In this document: positions 27,407 through 36,466 of the stretch, piece by piece
Layout: each line of letters starts with the position of its first letter
Position numbering within the stretch: the stretch's first letter is position 1
Assembly (NCBI RefSeq): GCF_036881715.1
Contig: NZ_JBAKBF010000002.1
Span: forward strand, 372,001 to 436,000
Length of the DNA stretch: 64,000 nucleotides
Direction of reading: 5' to 3'
Origin: Pannonibacter anstelovis
Lineage (GTDB): Bacteria > Pseudomonadota > Alphaproteobacteria > Rhizobiales > Stappiaceae
The notes under the pieces: model-generated
The model's database searches: none
What the model was told of the DNA's origin: nothing
The model's input: the letters and a program-made list of their open reading frames with translations, nothing else
Position numbers and translations under genes: made by a program

Positions 27407-28165
27407 TCAGCCGGTGATGGTCAGGCTGATGTCCAGCCGGTCATCCCAGCGGGCTGTCCAAAGACCGGGAGCAGGGGCGTTCTGCACACCGCTCATGGAA
27501 CCGGTGATGATCCAGTCACCTGCCTTCATGCCACCGAAGCGGTCACCGCCTGCATTGACATAGGCCATCAGCGAGCCTGCCGGATCGATGTCATTGGGTG
27601 CGAAGGGCTCCGGGGTGCCGTCCCGCATCAGTACAAGGCGCTTTACCGGGGAGATGATATCGCCGGTGAAGGGAACGGGCGTGCCGAGGACAAGTCCGTC
27701 ATTGGACAGGCAGTCGGCGATCTTCTCTTCCACTTCCACATCCTTCGCCAGCCACCGCGAGGCGCACAGTTCGAAGGCCAGGGCGTAGTGGGATACAGCC
27801 GCAAGGACTTCCTCACGTGTATAGGGTTCGCCGTCGCGGAAGGGCAGATCCTGGCCAAGCTGCAGGGCGATCTCTGTCTCGAGAGCGTTGACGCGGCCAA
27901 CGCTGGCGGGGCTCGTGAAGATGCGGCTGCCGTGGATCGGAGCCGTCATTGCGCCCTTCGGGCCGGTTTCGGAGGTTTTCCAGTGGCGGACCGGTGCGTC
28001 GCCCAGCAGCGCATGGACGCGGCGCTGGATCTCGTAGCCTTCCAGCATGGATTGCGGGCGGGCTTCTTCCGGCAGGCGCTCCAGCGCGCCGCCCTGACGG
28101 CGGCATTCGGCAAGCATGGCACTGGCCTGGGTCAGGCGGGCTTCAAGGGCGGCATCAAGTGTCAT
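27407..28165 (-). CDS. 2-keto-4-pentenoate hydratase-like protein (FAH superfamily)
   Basis: A 252-residue member of the MhpD/HpaH hydratase group. Features are GYEIQRRVHALLG, the hydrophilic KTSETGP, NALETEIALQL with acidic metal ligands, and GDWIITGSMSG near the C-terminus. Enzymes of this group hydrate 2-oxopent-4-enoate, or decarboxylate 4-oxalocrotonate, in meta-cleavage pathways. It is divergent from the LysR gene, but no meta-cleavage dioxygenase is nearby, so its substrate is open. Confidence 0.8.
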   Translation of the reverse strand: MTLDAALEARLTQASAMLAECRRQGGALERLPEEARPQSMLEGYEIQRRVHALLGDAPVRHWKTSETGPKGAMTAPIHGSRIFTSPASVGRVNALETEIALQLGQDLPFRDGEPYTREEVLAAVSHYALAFELCASRWLAKDVEVEEKIADCLSNDGLVLGTPVPFTGDIISPVKRLVLMRDGTPEPFAPNDIDPAGSLMAYVNAGGDRFGGMKAGDWIITGSMSGVQNAPAPGLWTARWDDRLDISLTITG

Positions 28166-28335
28166 TGTTCCAGGTGTCTCCAGTTCGGGGCCGTGAGGTT
28201 AATCAGGTTCATGCGGGCTTGAGAAGGTCAATTCTGACATGGTGCATCGCCCGATACCTTGGCCATAGTTCCGGAAGGCAGGCCTTTCGCGCCCTCCGAA
28301 GCTGTGACAGCATCCCCCCCGGGAGATTCTTCAAG

Positions 28336-29277
28336 ATGAAAGAACTGACACTCCGGCAGGTCGAGGTCATCCGCGCCGTCATGATGGCCGGGACGATTGC
28401 GGGCGCTGCCAAACTGCTGAACGTGTCGGCGCCTGGCGTCAGCCGCCTGATCAAGTACACTGAGGATTCGCTCGGCGTGCGCCTGTTCGAACGCAAGGCG
28501 GGGCTGTTTGTACCGGTGCCGGAGGCGCAGAAAGTCTTCGACATGGTGCATCAGGTCTACCGCCAGATGGAGAACCTGAACCAGGCGGTGTCCTCGCTGC
28601 ACAAGGGTGAGGAATTCACCCTGTCGATTGCCTGCGCCCCCTCGATTGCCCAGTTCATTGCAGCGCGCGCCATCCGCAATGTGCGTCAGCGTTTTCCCGA
28701 TCTCTTCATCGACCTCAACATTCTCAAGATCGAGGAGACCCTCGATTACCTGCTGCTGGAGCGCGGCGAGTTCGTGATCATGAGCTCTGCCATGGACAAC
28801 CCGGCGGTGGATTGTCAGAAGCTGGTGGAAGGCCGTCTGGTCGCCGTGGTGCCGGAGGGGCACCGGCTGGCGGAGAAGCCGGTCATTTCCGTGCATGACC
28901 TGATGGAAGAGCCGATCATCGGCATCGACGAGAGCGATCCGTACGGACGCATCCTGTCCCACCCCTACCGGGATGCCGGGCTGGAGCCGCGTTTTTCCAT
29001 GCGCGGGCGCTTTGCCCAGACCATCGTCAGCCTCGTCCGGCATGGGCTGGGCGTTTCGGTGATCGATGAGTTCTCGGTAGCGGAAGTCTACATGCCCGGC
29101 CTCGTGCGGCGGCCCCTGAAGGAGCCCGCGTCCATCAATGCCTGGGTGCTGACAAAGCAGGGCAGACAGCTCTCCAGTTTTGCCGAATTCACCGTTGAGC
29201 GTTTCCGGCAAGAACTGCAAAGAGCACGCGCCCGGGAGGCATGGGATCCGGCGCCCGAAACACCGGAGGCTGGATGA
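28336..29277 (+). CDS. LysR-family regulator
   Basis: A 313-residue LysR regulator: N-terminal winged helix-turn-helix (TLRQVEVIRAVMMAGTIAGAAKLLNVSAPGVSRLIKYTE) and a type 2 periplasmic-binding-like effector domain. It lies between the divergent hydratase gene and the tctCBA-aroE-quiC operon, which it probably activates in response to the imported acid. ATG 28336 is the natural LysR start; the frame is open much further upstream. A palindrome lies between it and tctC. Confidence 0.88.
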   Translation: MKELTLRQVEVIRAVMMAGTIAGAAKLLNVSAPGVSRLIKYTEDSLGVRLFERKAGLFVPVPEAQKVFDMVHQVYRQMENLNQAVSSLHKGEEFTLSIACAPSIAQFIAARAIRNVRQRFPDLFIDLNILKIEETLDYLLLERGEFVIMSSAMDNPAVDCQKLVEGRLVAVVPEGHRLAEKPVISVHDLMEEPIIGIDESDPYGRILSHPYRDAGLEPRFSMRGRFAQTIVSLVRHGLGVSVIDEFSVAEVYMPGLVRRPLKEPASINAWVLTKQGRQLSSFAEFTVERFRQELQRARAREAWDPAPETPEAG

Positions 29278-29287
29278 GGCCTCGAAT

Positions 29288-29300
29288 TAACATCATGTTA
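29288..29300. promoter_or_regulatory. Palindrome upstream of tctC, candidate LysR site
   Basis: TAACAT, C, ATGTTA: a 13-bp perfect inverted repeat with the T-N11-A form favoured by LysR proteins. It lies 109 bp before the tctC ATG and 11 bp after the LysR stop. Confidence 0.5.
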
Positions 29301-29408
29301 TTGTGACGGCAAAATCGGTATTTGCTGTTATCTCTGACTTCTGGCAATCAATGTTCCGGGCGGCTCAGAAGGAGAATGGGCCGGAACCGTTCAAATGGGA
29401 GGATCTTC

Positions 29409-30401
29409 ATGAAGAAGACGCTTATCGGCGCAGCTCTTGCGCTTGGGCTTGCTGTTGTTCCGGCTCTTGCCGAATATCCGGACAAGGAAATTCAGGGCAT
29501 CATCCAGTGGGGCGCGGGCGGTTCTACTGACACGGTGATGCGCGCTGTCACCCCGCATGCCGAAAAGGCACTTGGCGGCAAGATCGTCATGCAGAATGTC
29601 ACCGGCGGCGTTGGCGCGCTCGCGCTGAACATGGTCGAGTCCGGTGATGCCGACGGCTACACCATTCTGTTTGGCGCGGAAAACCCGCTGCTCTACAAGG
29701 TGATGAAGCTGGGCGAGAAGGATTATTCCGACTTCACCCCGATCAACGTTCTGGCACGTGGCATTCCGATCCTGGTGGCCCGTCCGGACGCGCCGTTCAA
29801 CACCTATCCGGAGATGATCGCCTACATCAACGCCAATCCGAAGGCGGTGAAGTTTGGCTCCACCGGTCCGGGCGGTCTGCCGTCTGTCGTGACCGCGATG
29901 ATCAACCAGAAGACTCCGATCGACGTGACCTTCGTTCCCTATGACGGTGACGGCCCGGCCCTGACCGCCCTGCAGGGCGGCGCCATCGACGTGATGCCGG
30001 CGGTGCTGGGCGCTGCGGTCGAGAACATCAAGGCCGGCACGATGAAGCCGATTGCCCTGTTCGACGTCGAGCCGACCCCGGCTCTGCCGGACGTGCCGAC
30101 CATCGTGTCCACCAATCCGGAATTTGCCGAAATGCTGCCCTGGGGCCCGTTCTTCGGCATCTTCGTGAAGAAGGGAACGCCGGATGACGTGGTGGCCAAG
30201 TTGGTGGCCGCCTATCAGGAAGGCGCCAAGAATGAGGACTTCCTCAAGCTGATGGATGGCCGCGGCTTCAAGATGATGTCGCTGTCCGGCGCCGAGGCGG
30301 AAGACTTCCTCAAGAAGTGGCAGGCCACGACCAGCTGGCTCGTCTGGGAAGCTGGCCTTGCCAAGGCTTCGCCTGAGGAATTCGGCATTCCCAAGCCCTG
30401 A
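29409..30401 (+). CDS. tctC: Tripartite tricarboxylate transporter binding protein (TctC)
   Basis: A 330-residue periplasmic protein of the Bug/TctC family with a Sec signal (MKKTLIGAALALGLAVVPALAE). Core segments IIQWGAGGSTDTVMRAV, VGALALNMV and GSTGPGGLPSV are typical carboxylate-binding loops. A gggaggatc site precedes ATG 29409. It is the first gene of an operon with tctB, tctA, aroE-like and quiC, so quinate, shikimate or 3-dehydroshikimate are candidate ligands. A stem-loop separates it from tctB. Confidence 0.9.
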   Translation: MKKTLIGAALALGLAVVPALAEYPDKEIQGIIQWGAGGSTDTVMRAVTPHAEKALGGKIVMQNVTGGVGALALNMVESGDADGYTILFGAENPLLYKVMKLGEKDYSDFTPINVLARGIPILVARPDAPFNTYPEMIAYINANPKAVKFGSTGPGGLPSVVTAMINQKTPIDVTFVPYDGDGPALTALQGGAIDVMPAVLGAAVENIKAGTMKPIALFDVEPTPALPDVPTIVSTNPEFAEMLPWGPFFGIFVKKGTPDDVVAKLVAAYQEGAKNEDFLKLMDGRGFKMMSLSGAEAEDFLKKWQATTSWLVWEAGLAKASPEEFGIPKP

Positions 30402-30504
30402 TCCTCGCCATAAACCAGAAACCGCCGCCTGATCTTCCGGAGCCTGGCCGCCATATGGCGAAGGGGTAATCACCCCACCCTGCGCCCCGGGAAACGCCTC
30501 TGAA

Positions 30505-30544
30505 GCAGCCTGCGTCATGCATTATTTCATGTGACGCAGGCTGC
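30505..30544 (+). terminator. Stem-loop between tctC and tctB
   Basis: A 13-bp perfect stem (GCAGCCTGCGTCA and complement) with a 14-base loop and no T-run. It probably sets higher expression of the binding protein than of the permeases. Confidence 0.6.
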
Positions 30545-30615
30545 CGAAGAGGGGCGGCGTTTTGCATGGGCAGATGGTAAAACCCTGCCTGTCCGATACG
30601 GCTGCTGGAGGTCAC

Positions 30616-31119
30616 ATGGAAAACCCGCAACCCCGCCGCTCCTTTGAACTGGTGTTCAGCTTCTTCATGTTCGGTGCCAGTCTGTTCCTGTTCTACACCG
30701 CATACGGGATTTCCGGCTTTGAAGCCCTGTCCGCACCAGGCGGCGTGCCGATGATGACGACCGGGCTGATGACCGTGACCTCCGGCATGGTGCTGGTCCA
30801 GACCCTGCGCAAGCCGGCGGAAGGCAACCAGTGGGCCCTGCGGGAGATCCTGCCGCTGCCGGTGGTGCTGATGACCGTGCTGATCACGGCCTATGCCTTC
30901 CTGCTGAAGCCGCTGGGTTTCATCCCCACGTCCTTCCTGTTTCTTGTTATCGGCATTCGCATCCTGACCAGGCGCAACTGGGGCTGGACGGTGATGGTCT
31001 CGGCCTTCAGCATTCTTCTGATCTGGGTGATCTTCCGGCTGATCTTCTCGGTTCTGATGCCTGCCGGCATCGTGCCGGAGGCGGAAATCCTCGCCTTCTT
31101 CCGCAAGCTTCTGGCGTGA
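30616..31119 (+). CDS. tctB: Tripartite tricarboxylate transporter small subunit (TctB)
   Basis: A 167-residue inner-membrane protein with four hydrophobic segments, as in TctB. It follows tctC and precedes tctA by 13 bp. ATG 30616 has a ggagg site, so the longer frame from 30562 is rejected. TctB is essential for transport with TctA, but its exact job is not clear in the family. Confidence 0.85.
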   Translation: MENPQPRRSFELVFSFFMFGASLFLFYTAYGISGFEALSAPGGVPMMTTGLMTVTSGMVLVQTLRKPAEGNQWALREILPLPVVLMTVLITAYAFLLKPLGFIPTSFLFLVIGIRILTRRNWGWTVMVSAFSILLIWVIFRLIFSVLMPAGIVPEAEILAFFRKLLA

Positions 31120-31132
31120 GGCAGAGACCCTG

Positions 31133-32626
31133 ATGGATATTCTCAACGCTCTTCTCGTGCCGCTGCTGGACATCAAGCTGCTGTCGCTGATCGCAGTGGG
31201 CACCATGGCTGGCATCTATATCGGCGCCATTCCCGGACTGTCGGTGACGATGGCCGTCTCCATTCTCATCTCTTTCACATTCTCCTGGGATGTGCTGCCC
31301 GCCCTGTCGCTGATGATCGGCATCTTCATGGGCGGGGTTTATGGCGGCTCGCGCACGGCCATTCTCCTGAACATCCCCGGTGCGCCGTCGGCCATCGCTA
31401 CGGCGCTGGACGGCTACCCCATGGCCAAGCGGGGCGAAGCGGGTGAGGCCATTGGCATCACCACCGTCATGTCCTTCTTCGGCGGCCTGATGGGCATTCT
31501 GGTTCTGGCCCTTGCTGCACCTGCCGTGTCCGATTTCGCCATCCGCTTCCAGCCGCGTGACTTCATGCTGCTGGCCATTCTCGGTCTGCTGCTGGTTGGC
31601 TCTCTGTCGGGTGAAAGCCTGGTCAAGGGTGTGTTTGCCGGTGCCTTCGGCCTGATGATCGGCTCTGTCGGGCTTGATCCGCTGACCATGGACCAGCGCT
31701 TCACCTTCGGCTCCCCGTCGCTGATGGGCGGCATCTCCTTCATTGCCGTGATGATCGGCATGTTCGGCGTGTCCGAAGCCCTGATGCAGCTGCACACGCT
31801 CAATTCCGAAGCGGTGAAGCAGAAGATCAGCCGCATCGTTCCGCGCTTCAGCACCATTCGCAAGCATCTGCCGCTGTCGCTGCAGACCTCGGCCATAGGT
31901 GTTGTCGTCGGTGCGCTGCCCGGCACGGGCGGGGATATTGCCGCGCTGATGGCCTATGATCATGCCAAGCGCGTGACCAAGAACCCGGAAGTGCCCTTCG
32001 GCAAGGGCGCCATCGAGGGGCTTGTCGCGCCCGAGACCGCGAATAACGCGGCTGTCGGAGGTGCCTTCATTCCGATGATGACGCTTGGCATCCCCGGTGA
32101 CGCGGTGACCGCGATCATGATCGGTGCGCTGTTCATCCACGGCCTCAATCCGGGTCCGCTGCTGATGGTGCAGCAGCCGGACATGTTCTGGTTCATCGTC
32201 AGCGCGTTGATGATTGCCAACTGCTTCATGCTGCTCTTCGGCCTCACCGGCATCCGCCTCTTCGTCAAGGTGGTGGAACTGCCGCGCGGGCTGCTGATCC
32301 CGCTGATCCTGCTCCTGTCCATCGTCGGTGCCTATGCGGTGAACAACCGGCTGGGGGATGTCTACTGGATGCTGGGCTTCGGTGTGCTGGGCTATTTCAT
32401 GCGCCTTTACGGCTATTCCCTCGGCCCCGTCATTCTCGGCGTCATCCTGTCGCGCCTGCTGGATGACAATTGGCGCCGGGCCATCATCTCGGAGCAGGAA
32501 AGCCTGCCCATGCTGTTCAAGGGCATTCTCACCAGCCCGCTTTCGGCCACGCTTCTGGCCGGTGTGGTGTTGATCCTTCTGTCCAAGACGCCGCTCTGGC
32601 GCCGCATTTTCCGCAAGCGAGCCTGA
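31133..32626 (+). CDS. tctA: Tripartite tricarboxylate transporter large subunit (TctA)
   Basis: A 497-residue membrane protein with about 11-12 helices. The family motif GIFMGGVYGGSRTAILLNIPGAPSA and its second copy-like region (PETANNAAVGGAFIPMMTLGIPGDAVTA) are intact. It forms the transport channel driven by the ion gradient. The strand opposite this gene holds a long spurious frame. It is followed after 6 bp by an AroE paralogue, which ties the importer to hydroaromatic acids. Confidence 0.93.
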   Translation: MDILNALLVPLLDIKLLSLIAVGTMAGIYIGAIPGLSVTMAVSILISFTFSWDVLPALSLMIGIFMGGVYGGSRTAILLNIPGAPSAIATALDGYPMAKRGEAGEAIGITTVMSFFGGLMGILVLALAAPAVSDFAIRFQPRDFMLLAILGLLLVGSLSGESLVKGVFAGAFGLMIGSVGLDPLTMDQRFTFGSPSLMGGISFIAVMIGMFGVSEALMQLHTLNSEAVKQKISRIVPRFSTIRKHLPLSLQTSAIGVVVGALPGTGGDIAALMAYDHAKRVTKNPEVPFGKGAIEGLVAPETANNAAVGGAFIPMMTLGIPGDAVTAIMIGALFIHGLNPGPLLMVQQPDMFWFIVSALMIANCFMLLFGLTGIRLFVKVVELPRGLLIPLILLLSIVGAYAVNNRLGDVYWMLGFGVLGYFMRLYGYSLGPVILGVILSRLLDDNWRRAIISEQESLPMLFKGILTSPLSATLLAGVVLILLSKTPLWRRIFRKRA

Positions 32627-32632
32627 CACGCC

Positions 32633-33499
32633 ATGTCCGCATTCTCTCCCGCTGCCGTGCCGCAGACCGGCACCATCCGCCTCGGCCTCATCGGCGACAA
32701 CATAGCCGCCTCATCCTCTCCCCGCCTGCATGTGCTGGCGGGGCTGCAGAACGGGCGCACGGTGACCTATGACCGGCTGGTGCCCCGGGAGATGGGCATG
32801 GAGTTTGACGCCCTGTTTGCCCATGTGGCGGAAGATGGCTACCGGGGCGTCAACGTCACCTATCCCTACAAGGAGCGGGCGGCGGCCAAGGTTCAGGTCG
32901 ATGATCCGCTGGTGCGGGCCATCGGGGCTGTCAATACGGTGATCTTCGAGGACGGCAAGGCACGGGGCTTCAATACCGACTATTCCGGCTTCATCGCTGC
33001 CTACCGTGCGGTGCGCGGCGATGTTGCGCCGGGTCCCGTTCTGATGATCGGGGCAGGGGGCGTCGGCAAGGCGGTGGCCTTCGGCCTCATCGCCCTGGGT
33101 CTTGCCGAAATCCGCATTGCTGACCGGGATGTGGCCAAGGCCGATGCGCTTGCCGAAGCGCTGAAGGCGGTGCGGCCGGAACTCGTCACCCGTACCGGAC
33201 CGGAGGCAGCAGAACTTGCCGCTGGCGCCAGCGGCCTCATCAACTGCACGCCCGTCGGTATGGTCGGCTACGGCGGCACGCCGCTGGAGCGGATGCACAT
33301 GGCAGGCGCTGCCTGGGTGTTTGATGCTGTCTATACGCCCGTCGATACGCCTTTCCTCAAGGATGCGGAAGCCGAAGGCCTGACCATCATCTCGGGCTAC
33401 GAGCTTTTCTTCGGGCAGGGCGTTGATGCCTGGGCCATCTTCACAGGACTGCCGCTCGATCATGGCCGCCTGCGCCAGGATCTCCTCAAGCCGGAGTGA
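32633..33499 (+). CDS. Shikimate/quinate dehydrogenase-like protein (AroE paralogue)
   Basis: A 288-residue AroE-fold enzyme. Catalytic Lys80 lies in NVTYPYKE and Asp116 in FNTDYSG; the nucleotide loop is IGAGGVGKA; the substrate-binding Ser motif near residue 28 is SSSP. It interconverts shikimate or quinate and the 3-dehydro acid. Context (importer upstream, QuiC 4 bp downstream) favours a catabolic role, so it is probably not the biosynthetic AroE. Cofactor (NAD or NADP) cannot be told from sight. Confidence 0.85.
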   Translation: MSAFSPAAVPQTGTIRLGLIGDNIAASSSPRLHVLAGLQNGRTVTYDRLVPREMGMEFDALFAHVAEDGYRGVNVTYPYKERAAAKVQVDDPLVRAIGAVNTVIFEDGKARGFNTDYSGFIAAYRAVRGDVAPGPVLMIGAGGVGKAVAFGLIALGLAEIRIADRDVAKADALAEALKAVRPELVTRTGPEAAELAAGASGLINCTPVGMVGYGGTPLERMHMAGAAWVFDAVYTPVDTPFLKDAEAEGLTIISGYELFFGQGVDAWAIFTGLPLDHGRLRQDLLKPE

Positions 33500-33503
33500 A
33501 CCG

Positions 33504-35417
33504 ATGCTGAATTCGATCGCCACCGTTTCCATCTCGGGCAATCTGCCGGTCAAGCTGGAGGCCATCGCCAAGGCAGGCTTTCAGGGGATCGAGATCTTTG
33601 AGCAGGATTTCATCGCCTCGGACCTTAGCCCCGCCGATGTGGGCCGCATGGTGCGCGATCACGGGCTGACCATCACCCTGTTCCAGCCTTTCCGGGATTT
33701 CGAGGGCCTGCCGGAACCATACCGCGCCCGCGCCTTTGCCCGTGCGGCGCGCAAGTTCGACCTTATGAACCAGCTGGGCACGGACCTGATGCTGGTCTGC
33801 TCCTCCGTTCATCCGGCGGCCATGGGCGGCATCGACCGGATGGCGCAGGATTTCTATGAGCTGGGCGAGCTTGCCGCCCGTTTCGGTGTGCGTGCGGGTT
33901 TCGAGGCACTGGCCTGGGGGCGTCATATCAATGACCACCGCGACGCCTGGGAAGTGGTGCGCCGTGCGGACCATCCGCGCATCGGCCTGATCCTCGACAG
34001 TTTCCACACGCTCGGGCGTGGCATTTCGCCCGATTCCATCCGCGCCATTCCCGGCGACCGCATCTTCTTCGTGCAGCTGGCCGATGCCCCGGCCATTCCC
34101 ATGGACCTGCTCTACTGGTCGCGCCACTTCCGCAACATGCCGGGCGAGGGGGATCTGGATGTGACCGGCTTCATGCGGGCGGTGCTCTCCACCGGCTATT
34201 CAGGGCCGCTGTCGCTTGAGATCTTCAACGACCAGTTCCGCGCCGGCCTGCCGCGCCTTGTCGCGCTGGATGGCCACCGCAGCCTCATCGACCTGCAGGA
34301 CCGTGTGCGCCGGGCCGAACCGGCGCTGACCGTGGACCTGCCGCACTTCCCCGCCCCAGCGCCGGTGCAGGGTGTGGAGTTCCTCGAAATCGCAACGTCG
34401 GAAGCCGAACAACCGGCCATCGCCGCCTTCCTGGCCGCCGCAGGTTTTGCTCCCGTTGCGCGGCACGTCTCCAAGCCGGTGACGCGCTGGAGCCAGGGGG
34501 CGGTGAACATCCTCGTCAACACGGCCGTCACCGGCTTTGCCCATACGGCCTATGTCACTCACGGCACCACAGTGTCCGAAGTCGCGCTGAAGGTGCCCGA
34601 TGCCGCCGCTGCCGCAGAACGGGCGCAGGCGCTGCTGATCCCGGCCCATCAGAGCCATATCTCTGAAGGGGAGCTGGCCATCCCCGCCGTGCGCGGCCAT
34701 GGCGGCAGCCTGCTGCGCTTTGTCGATGGCGGGGAGATGCTGGGCCGCCTGTGGGATGTGGACTTCCGCCCGCTGCCTGACGCCGGCAAGGCTGGTGCTG
34801 GCAAGGCGGATGCCGCCGCAGGCGCCGGGCTGACGCGCATCGACCACATCGCCCAGACCATGGCGCATGACGAAATGCTCAGCTGGTCGCTGTTCTACCA
34901 CGCCCTGTTCGACGCCCGCCGCTCCCCCATGGTGGATGTGGCCGATCCGGACGGACTGGTGAAGTCGCAGGCGGTGGAAACCGGCGCGCTGCGCATCACG
35001 CTCAACGGCTCGGAAGCCCGCCACACGCTGGCAGGGCGCTTTGTGAAGGAAAGCTTCGGCTCCTCCGTCCAGCATATCGCCTTTGCGACAGATGACATCT
35101 TCGCCACTGCCGCATCGCTCAGTGCCCGCGGCTTCCCCATCCTGCAGATCGGCGCCAACTATTACGCCGACGTCGAAGCCCGCTTCGGTCTCGATCCGGC
35201 ACTGGTCGCCCGCATGAAGGCGGCTAACGTGCTCTATGACGAGGATGCAGGCGGCAGCTTCTTCCAGCTTTATTCGCAGACCCGTCCGGAAGGGCTGTTC
35301 TTCGAATTCGTCCAGCGCGGCGGCAACTACGCCGGCTACGGCGCCCCCAACGCCCCCTTCCGCATCTCCGCCCAGAAACGCGCCTTGAGGCCCGCAGGGA
35401 TGCCGCAGGCGGAGTGA
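33504..35417 (+). CDS. quiC: QuiC-type 3-dehydroshikimate dehydratase fused to HPPD-like domain
   Basis: A 637-residue two-domain enzyme. The N-terminal ~280 residues form a xylose-isomerase-like TIM barrel with metal ligands in GFEALAWGRHIND, LILDSFHTLGRG and LSLEIFND. The C-terminal part is a VOC domain like 4-hydroxyphenylpyruvate dioxygenase with a preserved two-His-one-Glu set (H448, H524, E601). QuiC1 proteins turn 3-dehydroshikimate into protocatechuate; the role of the second domain is less certain. It starts 4 bp after the aroE-like stop. No protocatechuate ring-cleavage gene is in the window. Confidence 0.88.
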   Translation: MLNSIATVSISGNLPVKLEAIAKAGFQGIEIFEQDFIASDLSPADVGRMVRDHGLTITLFQPFRDFEGLPEPYRARAFARAARKFDLMNQLGTDLMLVCSSVHPAAMGGIDRMAQDFYELGELAARFGVRAGFEALAWGRHINDHRDAWEVVRRADHPRIGLILDSFHTLGRGISPDSIRAIPGDRIFFVQLADAPAIPMDLLYWSRHFRNMPGEGDLDVTGFMRAVLSTGYSGPLSLEIFNDQFRAGLPRLVALDGHRSLIDLQDRVRRAEPALTVDLPHFPAPAPVQGVEFLEIATSEAEQPAIAAFLAAAGFAPVARHVSKPVTRWSQGAVNILVNTAVTGFAHTAYVTHGTTVSEVALKVPDAAAAAERAQALLIPAHQSHISEGELAIPAVRGHGGSLLRFVDGGEMLGRLWDVDFRPLPDAGKAGAGKADAAAGAGLTRIDHIAQTMAHDEMLSWSLFYHALFDARRSPMVDVADPDGLVKSQAVETGALRITLNGSEARHTLAGRFVKESFGSSVQHIAFATDDIFATAASLSARGFPILQIGANYYADVEARFGLDPALVARMKAANVLYDEDAGGSFFQLYSQTRPEGLFFEFVQRGGNYAGYGAPNAPFRISAQKRALRPAGMPQAE

Positions 35418-35420
35418 GAG

Positions 35421-35675
35421 TTATGGGTGCTGGATCTCCTGCGCAATCTCCGCCGCTGTCTTCGACGTTATGCGGGCTGCACGCATGTCGTCGAGGCCAA
35501 CGGAAATTTCCCGGCTGAGAAGGGCGAGGCGCTCCTGTTCGGCGGCCTTTTCATGCTGGAGCAAGCGCAGGGCATCGCGGATGACTTCGCTGGAGGTGGC
35601 ATATTCGCCTTGTGCGACTTCGTCTTCCACGAAGCGCAGCATATCAGCTGGCAAGCTCACGTTCATCGTTGCCAT
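35421..35675 (-). CDS. ParD-like ribbon-helix-helix antitoxin without toxin
   Basis: An 84-residue protein with an N-terminal ribbon-helix-helix (MNVSLPADMLRFVEDEVAQGEYATSSEVIRDALRLLQ), typical of the CC2985-type ParD family. The tail is charged and could bind a toxin. In type II systems parE follows parD on the same strand; here the gene ends 3 bp from the convergent quiC stop, so no parE is present. ATG 35675 follows GGAG. It may be a lone regulator or the remnant of a system. Confidence 0.8.
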   Translation of the reverse strand: MATMNVSLPADMLRFVEDEVAQGEYATSSEVIRDALRLLQHEKAAEQERLALLSREISVGLDDMRAARITSKTAAEIAQEIQHP

Positions 35676-35754
35676 GCGGCTTTTCTCCGGTTTCGCGGCT
35701 ACTATAGCGCGACCAGCAAGTTTTGCCAAAGCTCTGCGATTTAAAGGTGAAAAA

Positions 35755-35829
<75 letters not shown>

Positions 35830-36067
35830 ATCTCCGGGCGGACCCGATGGCCTTTTGTCCGGTGATCCGGAAGGCCGTTCGTGACCGGCGCACTGTGGCG
35901 CCGCGAACGGGTCGGCTTGTGCCATAGAAGGCAGAACATGGCAAGCGCTTATCGTGCTGATTTTTCCGCATGCCTGTGGACAGTTTGCCGGGAAGGGAAG
36001 GGGGATGCCTTCCGGTGACGGAAAGCATAAGCTATTCCTTGGAAAATTCGAAACAGCAGGGATGGCG

Positions 36068-36271
36068 ATGACCAGGCAGAACAAGCCGGAAGGGCCTAAG
36101 CCCGGCTCCCGCGAGGCGCGCCTTGCCGAGGCGCTGCGGCAGAATCTGAAGCGGCGCAAGGCGGCAGACCGCCAGCGCCGTGAGACGGCAACTGTGCCGC
36201 TTGAGGCTGAGGATGGTGCGGATGCGCCTGCCGGGCAGGGCGGGGATGTGGACGCGGTGCCGCAGGTGTGA
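36068..36271 (+). CDS. Small hypothetical protein upstream of murA
   Basis: A 67-residue, highly charged protein: a basic helical half (SREARLAEALRQNLKRRKAADRQRR) and an acidic Gly-rich tail. No membrane segment. A second ATG at 36062 is possible, but ATG 36068 is better spaced from AGGG. Similar small basic proteins are, as I recall, common next to murA in Hyphomicrobiales, with no known role. Confidence 0.6.
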   Translation: MTRQNKPEGPKPGSREARLAEALRQNLKRRKAADRQRRETATVPLEAEDGADAPAGQGGDVDAVPQV

Positions 36272-36466
36272 CGGCATGAGCTGAGTGTGTGCGGGAGTGG
36301 CGGGAAGCTGCAGGCCCCGCATGCTGCCGCAAAGCGGCTGCAATGCAGGTACAATGCAGGCAGGGCGGTGTGCGACGCTGCCTTGCCTCAGCCTTTATCC
36401 CGGTGTAGAGCCGGGCCAGTTTTCTATTTGCCGGCAGGCCTGAGACCTGCCCAATCAGGTGGTTCA

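Noticed and set aside
31007..32629. 540-residue minus-strand open frame opposite tctA
   Set aside because: Antisense to a membrane protein gene; the His/Gln/Asp-rich content is typical of shadow frames.
34350..35417. True 4-hydroxyphenylpyruvate dioxygenase of tyrosine breakdown
   Set aside because: The domain is fused behind a 3-dehydroshikimate dehydratase barrel and lies in a hydroaromatic operon, which fits QuiC better.
36399..36415. Terminator just before murA
   Set aside because: Only a 5-bp stem (CCCGG/CCGGG) followed by CCAGTTTT; too weak to annotate.
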